Shown: piece by piece, positions 54,931 through 60,499 of the stretch
How positions within the stretch are numbered: the stretch's first letter is position 1
Layout: each line of letters begins with the position of its first letter
DNA from: Bradyrhizobium centrolobii
GTDB lineage: Bacteria > Pseudomonadota > Alphaproteobacteria > Rhizobiales > Xanthobacteraceae
Assembly: GCF_001641635.1 (NCBI RefSeq)
Contig: NZ_LUUB01000053.1
Coordinates: 20,665 to 81,163, forward strand
DNA: 60,499 nucleotides
Direction of reading: 5' to 3'
Translations under genes and position numbers: made by a program
Notes under the pieces: model-generated
The model's input: only the letters and a program-made list of their open reading frames with translations
What the model was told of the DNA's origin: nothing
The model's database searches: none

Positions 54931-56364
54931 CTAGCGCTCCATCGTTCGCACATCGGCGATGGCACCGGAAACCGCCGCCGCTACGGCCATGGCCGGGCTC
55001 GCCAGATGTGTGCGGGCACGCGGCCCTTGCCGGCCGATGAAATTCCTGTTCGATGTCGACACCGAGCGCTGGCCAGGCGGCACGGTTTCGCCGTTTGCGG
55101 CGAGGCACATGGAGCATCCGGGCTCGCGCCATTCAAAGCCCGCGTCGGTAAAGATCTTGTCGAGCCCCTCCGCCACCGCATCGCGCTTTACGGTCTCCGA
55201 ACCCGGCACGACCCAGGCCCGCACGCCCGGCGCAACCTTGCGGCCGCGCGCAACCTCGGCCGCAGCGCGCAGATCGCTGAGGCGGCTGTTGGTGCACGAG
55301 CCGATGAAGACCCAATCCACCGGTGTGCCGGCGATCGGCGCACCCGGCTCGAGGCCCATATAGTCGAGCGCGATCTCGATCGCGCCGCGGCGCGCCGGAT
55401 CGGCAACGTCTGCAGGATCCGGGACGCGGCCATCGACACCAAGGACATGCTCCGGACTGGTGCCCCAAGTGATCTGGGGGATGATGGTTCCGACATCGAT
55501 CGACAGCTCGCGATCGAAGACGGCGTCGGTGTCGCTCTGAAGCGTTCGCCACGCCGCGACGGCCCGCTCCCACATCTCGCCTTGCGGCGCATAGGGACGG
55601 CCGCGGATATACGCGAAAGTCGCTTCATCCGGCGCGATCAGACCCATCTTGGCGCCGAGTTCGACCGACAGATTGCAGATGGTGAGCCGTCCTTCGACCG
55701 GCATGTTGCTGATCGCACTGCCGGCATATTCGACGGCATAACCGGTGCCGCCCGCGGCGCCGACATGGCCGATCAAGGCGAGGATGAGATCCTTCGCCGT
55801 CACACCGAATGGCAGCCGGCCGTCGAACCTTACGCGCATGGTTTTTGGCCGGCGCTGGATGATTGTCTGGGTCGCCAGCACGTGCGTGAGCTCGCTGGAG
55901 CCGATGCCGAAAGCCAGAGCGCCGAGTCCACCATGGGTGCAGGTATGGCTGTCGCCGCAGACGATCAGGCAGCCGGGAAGACTGAGACCGAGCTCCGGGC
56001 CGATGACATGAACGATGCCCTGCCCGGGCTGGTCGATGTCGAACATCCGGATGCCGCTGCCGGATGTCTCGGTCCGCAACGCCGCCAGCAGTTCCTGCCC
56101 GGTTTTGATCGTGCCGGCACGCCCGGACGCCGTCGAAATCGCATGATCCGGCGTGGCGAAGGTCAATTCGGGATTGTGGACCGGAATGTTGCGGCTTTTG
56201 AGGTCAATCAGGCCGCGGGAGCCGCCGAGGTCATGCAGCAAATGGCGATCCACATGGAGCAGATCGGTATCATCGCTGACCTCAGCGATGACATGCTGGT
56301 CCCAGATTTTGGCCAGCAGCGTGCGACCATGCTTGTCCACGATCCGCCCTCCCATGTTCGGCAT
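54931..56364 (-). CDS. leuC: 3-Isopropylmalate dehydratase, large subunit
   Basis: A 477-aa aconitase-family protein. The 4Fe-4S cysteines are in FIGSCTNSRLSDLR and in CSMCLAANGE. It also has IVCGDSHTCTHGGLGALAFGIGSSE and STSNRNFIGRQG. Alternative starts are 56400 and 56355. ATG 56364 gives the usual short N-terminus before GRTLLAKIWDQHV. It is the first structural gene after the LysR gene, 154 bp downstream on the same strand. leuA is absent from the block, so biosynthesis is not the obvious role. Confidence 0.9.
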   Translation of the reverse strand: MPNMGGRIVDKHGRTLLAKIWDQHVIAEVSDDTDLLHVDRHLLHDLGGSRGLIDLKSRNIPVHNPELTFATPDHAISTASGRAGTIKTGQELLAALRTETSGSGIRMFDIDQPGQGIVHVIGPELGLSLPGCLIVCGDSHTCTHGGLGALAFGIGSSELTHVLATQTIIQRRPKTMRVRFDGRLPFGVTAKDLILALIGHVGAAGGTGYAVEYAGSAISNMPVEGRLTICNLSVELGAKMGLIAPDEATFAYIRGRPYAPQGEMWERAVAAWRTLQSDTDAVFDRELSIDVGTIIPQITWGTSPEHVLGVDGRVPDPADVADPARRGAIEIALDYMGLEPGAPIAGTPVDWVFIGSCTNSRLSDLRAAAEVARGRKVAPGVRAWVVPGSETVKRDAVAEGLDKIFTDAGFEWREPGCSMCLAANGETVPPGQRSVSTSNRNFIGRQGPRARTHLASPAMAVAAAVSGAIADVRTMER

Positions 56365-56518
56365 CTGATGTGCCGTCCGCGTCCGCCGCAGTGGACGCAA
56401 TTGCTGCCGACAGACAGCAAGCTTCGGGAGCAGAATAAAGTCCGTCCCGGAAATGTGGAGTGACGGTTGGGCAGCCGGCCATCGCGGCCGGCGATGGCTG
56501 AAGTCTGTGCCGGCGACG

Positions 56519-57472
56519 TTAGCTCCTGCCGGGCACGACGGTCAGCCGGTCGGAGACGCCGCTCACGGTGAGGCGCGCATCATCATGGGTCCGCAGATGG
56601 TCTACCAACAACTTCGTGACCGGTGGCAGCGACTTGTAATCGCGCACGCCCATGAGCAGCTCGCGCCGTGCCCACGACTCATCGAGCGGGACGGTGACGA
56701 GGCTGTCGACGCCGTACCGGCCGCGAACGATCTCCAACGGCACGATGCCGACCCCCATCCTGGCATCGATGACGCGGAATAGCGCATCGAAACTGCTGAC
56801 ACGGATGCGCACCTTGAGATGCTGCCCGAGAGCCGCGGCTGCCCTGACACAAAGTGTCTCGATCGAGCTGCCCTTCTCCAGGCTGACGAAGTCAAAATCG
56901 ACCAGCTCGCGGAAGCGAACGTTGCTGCAGCCGGCCAGCGGGTGGTCGCGCGTGACCAGCGCGACCAGGCTGTCGCTGCGATAGGACAGCAACTCCAGAT
57001 CCTGTCCGTCGATGTTGCCCCCGAAAATACCGATGTCAGCCCGGTTCTCCATCACCGCGCGCACGATCGCGGGGCTAAGATCCTCCTCGATGTCGATGCG
57101 GACCAACGGATGCCGTTCCAGGAACAGGCTGAGCTCGTCCGCCAGGGCTTCGAGGATCGCGGATTTGTTGGCACAGAGCCGGATCAGCCCGCGCTTACCC
57201 TGCCGGTATCCCGTCAGTTCGGTCTCGAGCTTGCTCAGATTTCCCAGGATGATGCGGGCGTGATCGAGCAGGGCAAAACCGGCAGGTGTCGGCTCGATCC
57301 CCTTTGAGTGGCGATGCAGCAGCTCGACCTGGAACAGATCTTCGATATCCGAGATGCGGCGGCTGACCGCGGACGCGGCGATGTTCTTCTTCTCTGACGC
57401 TTTCGCGATACTCTGTTCCTCGACGATCGCCACGAACAACTGCAGCGTCAGGAGATCGATTTTAGCCGTCAT
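56519..57472 (-). CDS. LysR-family regulator 3 (leu-ABC operon)
   Basis: A 317-aa regulator. The HTH has TLQLFVAIVEEQSIAKASEK with AASAVSRRISDIED. The effector domain includes IGIFGGNIDGQDLELLSYRS and RMGVGIVPLEIVRGRYG. It belongs to a different branch from the two paralogues at 27.9 and 44.6 kb. It precedes leuC on the same strand and probably controls the operon, though LysR genes are more often divergent from their targets. Confidence 0.9.
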   Translation of the reverse strand: MTAKIDLLTLQLFVAIVEEQSIAKASEKKNIAASAVSRRISDIEDLFQVELLHRHSKGIEPTPAGFALLDHARIILGNLSKLETELTGYRQGKRGLIRLCANKSAILEALADELSLFLERHPLVRIDIEEDLSPAIVRAVMENRADIGIFGGNIDGQDLELLSYRSDSLVALVTRDHPLAGCSNVRFRELVDFDFVSLEKGSSIETLCVRAAAALGQHLKVRIRVSSFDALFRVIDARMGVGIVPLEIVRGRYGVDSLVTVPLDESWARRELLMGVRDYKSLPPVTKLLVDHLRTHDDARLTVSGVSDRLTVVPGRS

Positions 57473-58059
57473 CCGTCAGATCCTCGACCGAACCCTCACA
57501 ACGGGCGACTATAGCCTTTTTTCAGATCGCAGCCGGCGACTGATGCCCTCGTCCGCAGCAGAGATTGCGGCCCTTGCCGACAGTTCGCGCCGCAGCCCTC
57601 GCGCGTGAACCAACGCGTCGGTGCAGGGGGCCTCTATTTGACGGGGCTTTCTCGAAGGCAGTTTTTTATGGCGGACAAGGAGGGATTCGAACCCACTCCG
57701 AAGCGAGGGTCGAAAATCGCAGAAAAAACAAGTGTTTCCGAGCAACCTGCGAGGTCGTGTGTACCGGCCATGTGGACCGGATTTTTGGTCCAAAGTACAA
57801 TCGACTCCTTGGGAAGAGTGGCGAGTTCTACCACCATCTGCGGACTTCCCCGCCCTTATTTGCCCTATCGGCGTAGACCTTGAGATACTTTATGATGAGG
57901 TGGCCGGCTGGGCTGGTTGAACGAGACCTTCTCGCTCCCCGGAAGTGACAGGATACAGCGCGACCGGGCAGGTGACGGGGGACAGACGCAGAATGCCTTG
58001 CCGGTTGGCGCGCGGAAGTACGCAGAAACCCGCCTTCGTGCGGCTCGGATTACTAAAGA
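57473..58059. other. Intergenic region with a tRNA-3'-like segment
   Basis: About 590 bp with no supported gene. It contains the tRNA-like segment at 57669-57693. The short frames reading through it (products containing FGVGSNPSLSA) are read-through of that segment, not genes. Confidence 0.5.
57669..57693 (-). other. tRNA 3'-end fragment, right flank
   Basis: On the minus strand the sequence GGTTCGAATCCCTCCTTGTC followed by CGCCA is a T-loop, acceptor strand and encoded CCA. The complementary acceptor strand GGACAAG and any D- or anticodon arm are missing upstream, so only the 3' end is present. This is typical of an attachment-site copy left by an integrating element. It pairs with the similar segment at 50320-50344. 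Confidence 0.5.
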
Positions 58060-58798
58060 TCAAACGCGGTAGAGCTGCAGGCCGCCGCCAACGTCGATAT
58101 GAATGCCAGTCGCGTAGGGGAGCTCTCCCCGTGCGAGGATTGTCACCGTCCGGCCGATCTCTTCAGGCTCGCCCCAGCGCGCCATGGGAATGCCGCCGGC
58201 GGCGATCAAGTCGTCATAACGATGCTTTGCCGCAGCCGTCATCCCTGTGCGAATAACACCTGGCCTGATCTCGTAAACCGCGATCGATTCAGTAGCCAAT
58301 CGCGAAGCGAATAATTTTGCCATCATCGCGACACCTGCCTTACTGATGCAGTAGTCGCCTCTGTTCTCGCCAACGATTTCCGCGTTCGCTGAGCCGATGA
58401 AGATAATCGATCCCGGACGCCTTTCGGTGATACTTAAGCGCCTTTTTGCAAAAGACTGAGTGAGGAAAAAGCCAGCTCGAAGATTTATGTTGAGCGTCCG
58501 GTCATAGCTCTCCGGCTTCAAATCCAAGATATCCCCACGCTGTAACGAGGTGACGCCGGCATTATTGACGAGGCAGGAGGGTTCGCCGAGCTCTCCTGCG
58601 ATCGTGGCCAACAACGCGTCGTGTTGCCCTATGTCGGACACGTCGCATCGGTAGTATCGGTCGGTGGTTGGAATTGCCTCCTGCTCCTGCGTCTCAAGGC
58701 TCACGCGGGGCGACCACAAAATTCGCCTTGCCAAGCGCGTCCGCAATCGCACGACCAATACCGCGCCCTGCACCCGTAACGATCGCAACATCCCTCAT
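58060..58798 (-). pseudogene. Short-chain dehydrogenase with a frameshift
   Basis: The N-terminus starts at ATG 58798 and reads MRDVAIVTGAGRGIGRAIAD, the classical SDR cofactor motif, but stops at 58694. The rest of the protein (RCDVSD, SCLVNNAGVTSL, IIFIGSAN, YCISKAGVAMMAK, RPGVIRTGM, IHIDVGGGLQL) continues in a different frame from about 58730 down to 58060. One single-base change near the CCCC run around 58708-58713 would join them. It is either a real pseudogene or a sequencing error. An IS element lies 126 bp upstream. Confidence 0.8.
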
Positions 58799-58994
58799 TG
58801 GTAGCGTTCTCCCATCCGGCGGCGCCAAAGCACGAGCCGATGAACACAGAACCGCGCCATGGCGCCGATCACAACTGCAAACGGTTACAAGATCGGGTCG
58901 GGAACGGCTAGTCAGCTAATGGGATGGTCCGGCCGTGCTCCGGCCCTGCCGGCACGAGAAGCTGGCAAGGGGCGCTCAAGACAAGGAGCACGCC

Positions 58995-60059
58995 ATGTCT
59001 CAGAAACTCAACGCAGCGATCGCCGTGATCGGCATCGATATCGGCAAAAACTCGTTCCACATCGTGGGTCACGATCACCGCGGTGCCATCGTGCTGCGGC
59101 AGAAGTGGTCGCGCGGCCAGGTGGAAACGCGGCTCGCCAACCTGCCGCCGTGCTTGATCGGGATGGAGGCCTGCGTCGGCGCCCATCACCTCAGCCGCAA
59201 ACTCCAAATGCTTGGCCACGACGCCCGCCTGATGCCGGCGAAATACGTGCGCCCGTATTCGAAGGGACAGAAGAATGACTTCCGAGATGCGGAAGCCATC
59301 GCCGAGGCTGTCCAACGCCCGACCATGAAGTTCGTCGCGACCAAGACCGCCGATCAGCTCGACCTTCAGGCACTGCACCGCGTCCGCGATCGATTGGTCG
59401 GTCAGCGTACCGGCGTCATCAATCAGATCCGTGCGTTCCTGCTGGAGCGGGGCATCGCCGTGCGGCAAGGCCTGCATGCCCTGCGGTCCGAGTTGCCGGG
59501 TATCTTGGCGACCCGCACCGATGTGCTCTCGCCTCGCATGTTGCGCATCATCGAGGGGCTGGCGGAAGACTGGCGCCGGCTGGATCAGCGCATCGAGGGG
59601 CTATCTGGCGAGATCGAAACACTCGCCCGTCAAGATGAGGCCTGCCAGCGACTGATGACGGTGCCTGGCATTGGCCCGATCATCTCGAGCGCAATGGTGG
59701 CCGCGATCGGCGCTGGAGACGTGTTCTCGAAAGGCCGCGACTTCGGCGCCTGGCTTGGACTTGTGCCGAAGCAGATCTCGACCGGCGACCGCACGATCCT
59801 CGGCAGTATATCAAGGCGCGGCAATCGCCACCTCCGCGCGCTGTTCGTGCAAGCCGCGTGGGTTGTGCTGGTCAAGCTCAGGTGTTGGGAGCGCTATGGC
59901 CTCGACTCCTGGATCGAAGCCGCCAAGAAGCGATTGCACCACAACGTGCTGGCGATTGCGCTCGCCAACAAGCTCGCCCGGATCGCCTGGGCGGTCCTCA
60001 ACAAGGGACGCGCCTTCGCGTGCGCCAAGACGCAGGAGACGGTGTCCCGACCTGCGTGA
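58995..60059 (+). CDS. IS110-family transposase (DEDD recombinase)
   Basis: A 354-aa protein. The N-terminal RuvC-like domain begins VIGIDIGKNSFH (Asp15), with GMEACVGAHH and KNDFRDAEAIAEA carrying the further acidic residues. A helical middle follows. The C-terminal Tnp_20 domain has TVPGIGPIISSAMVAAIGAG and FGAWLGLVPKQISTGDR ending RGNRHLRALFVQAA. The family recombines DNA guided by an element-encoded bridge RNA. ATG 58995 has AAGGAG nearby. It appears full length. Confidence 0.95.
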   Translation: MSQKLNAAIAVIGIDIGKNSFHIVGHDHRGAIVLRQKWSRGQVETRLANLPPCLIGMEACVGAHHLSRKLQMLGHDARLMPAKYVRPYSKGQKNDFRDAEAIAEAVQRPTMKFVATKTADQLDLQALHRVRDRLVGQRTGVINQIRAFLLERGIAVRQGLHALRSELPGILATRTDVLSPRMLRIIEGLAEDWRRLDQRIEGLSGEIETLARQDEACQRLMTVPGIGPIISSAMVAAIGAGDVFSKGRDFGAWLGLVPKQISTGDRTILGSISRRGNRHLRALFVQAAWVVLVKLRCWERYGLDSWIEAAKKRLHHNVLAIALANKLARIAWAVLNKGRAFACAKTQETVSRPA

Positions 60060-60482
60060 TCCTCGCGCCGTGCGCGGCGCCGTCAAGGCGCGGCCTGGCA
60101 GCAGGAGAGCAAGACGTCAGGACAGCCCGACGGCCGGCCTTGACGGCCCCTTGCGCGCGGCGCGTCTGCGCGCGCAGGCCGGGACGAAGGAACGACCGCC
60201 AGACACGAACACAGGAACAGCGCGACGTGAGGAGCCATCGATGACGTAACAACACCCTTACCCGCCGAGGTCTGCGAGAGGATGAGACGACGATGGAGAA
60301 TCGGTCTTCCCGGCGCATGCGAACCCTGGTGACCCAAATGGCCCGTATGAGGCCTGTCCGCTAACCAGATCGCATTGCGCGCTGATATCCATGATGGCCC
60401 GGAGCACTGCGCTCCAAGCAGAGGCCGGATACATTGATGCAAGACCGCATCTACCGGATCGTCGAAATCTTCTTGCACCGCG
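60060..60482 (+). ncRNA. Candidate bridge-RNA region of the IS element
   Basis: About 420 bp of non-coding DNA between the transposase stop and the right inverted repeat, rich in potential stems (for example GGCGCCGTCAAGGC with GGCCTTGACGGCCCC downstream). IS1111-type elements encode the bridge RNA on this side of the gene. Boundaries and loops cannot be fixed by eye. Confidence 0.4.
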
Positions 60483-60499
60483 CGGCCGGACCATACATT

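Larger units (their letters stand above)
58924..60494 (+). mobile_element. IS110-family element, IS1111 subgroup
   Basis: One transposase gene lies between subterminal inverted repeats: ATGGTCCGGCCG (58924-58935) and its exact complement CGGCCGGACCAT (60483-60494). Subterminal 12-bp repeats with a short lead and a long 3' non-coding tail (60060-60482, about 420 bp) are the layout of the IS1111 subgroup. The true tips lie a few bases outside the repeats, and the right tip is within the last bases of the window. Confidence 0.8.

Noticed and set aside
54304..56463. 719-codon plus-strand open frame
   Set aside because: It lies antisense to leuD and leuC, which have full family motifs. Long antisense frames are common at this GC content and this one has no domain.
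57605..57883. 92-codon frame containing KEGFEPTPKRGSK
   Set aside because: It is read-through of the tRNA-3'-like segment, a well-known source of false small proteins.
57669..57900. A complete tRNA or tmRNA gene on the minus strand
   Set aside because: The 3' end is convincing, but no matching 5' acceptor strand, D-arm or anticodon arm could be found upstream.
57937..57957. GGAAGTGACAGGATAC as a seventh operator copy
   Set aside because: It matches only the GGAAGTGA half. The TTTCA half and a second box 22 bp away are missing, and no gene starts nearby in the right direction.

Overview
The window is high-GC DNA that reads as an alphaproteobacterium of the Bradyrhizobium / Nitrobacteraceae type. 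The pointers are the codon use, GTG and TTG starts, Bradyrhizobium-like CCTCTCCC-GCGGGAGAGG palindromes between genes, DUF1127 proteins and a VirA-like sensor kinase. This assignment is inferred from sequence style, not from a marker gene. No rRNA, intact tRNA or CRISPR array is visible.

Layout. 0-6.5 kb holds ordinary housekeeping and accessory genes: an amino-acid binding protein, a SCO1-type copper chaperone with a small membrane protein, a ClpP-fold periplasmic protein, a flavin dehydrogenase, a PHB-depolymerase-like esterase, RidA and a SnoaL-like protein. 6.6-15.3 kb is a minus-strand sugar locus running lacI-xylB-xylA-ABC transporter-aldo/keto reductase-lactonase. 15.4-18.1 kb has two acetyltransferases, an XRE-cupin regulator and an alpha/beta hydrolase.

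18.2-50.0 kb is the most interesting part. It contains a catalase, a cyclase-family enzyme, an isochorismatase-fold hydrolase, a three-subunit FAD/GMC dehydrogenase operon with extra cytochrome c and DsbA genes, an HD-domain (cyanamide-hydratase-like) enzyme, a VirA-like kinase coupled to a di-haem peroxidase, an OmpR-type regulator, a keto-acid decarboxylase beside an isolated trpC, a DUF4863 protein, and an MFS carrier. Two paralogous LysR regulators (27.9 and 44.6 kb) each sit next to one of two paralogous winged-helix/STAND ATPase regulators (29.4 and 45.6 kb). Six promoters in this region carry the same operator. On the coding strand it reads TGAAA-N3-TTTCA followed by CTTCC, it always faces its gene the same way, and in four cases a second T-N11-A box lies exactly 22 bp farther from the gene. 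I read this as one LysR regulon scattered over about 25 kb.

50.4-57.5 kb is one long operon: LysR, leuC, leuD, leuB, then a NitT/TauT-type ABC transporter. Sequences resembling the 3' end of a tRNA flank it, suggesting a small inserted block. 58.0-60.5 kb holds a frameshifted SDR gene and an IS110/IS1111-type element with subterminal inverted repeats. Its right end lies at the window edge, and its long 3' non-coding tail is a candidate bridge-RNA region.
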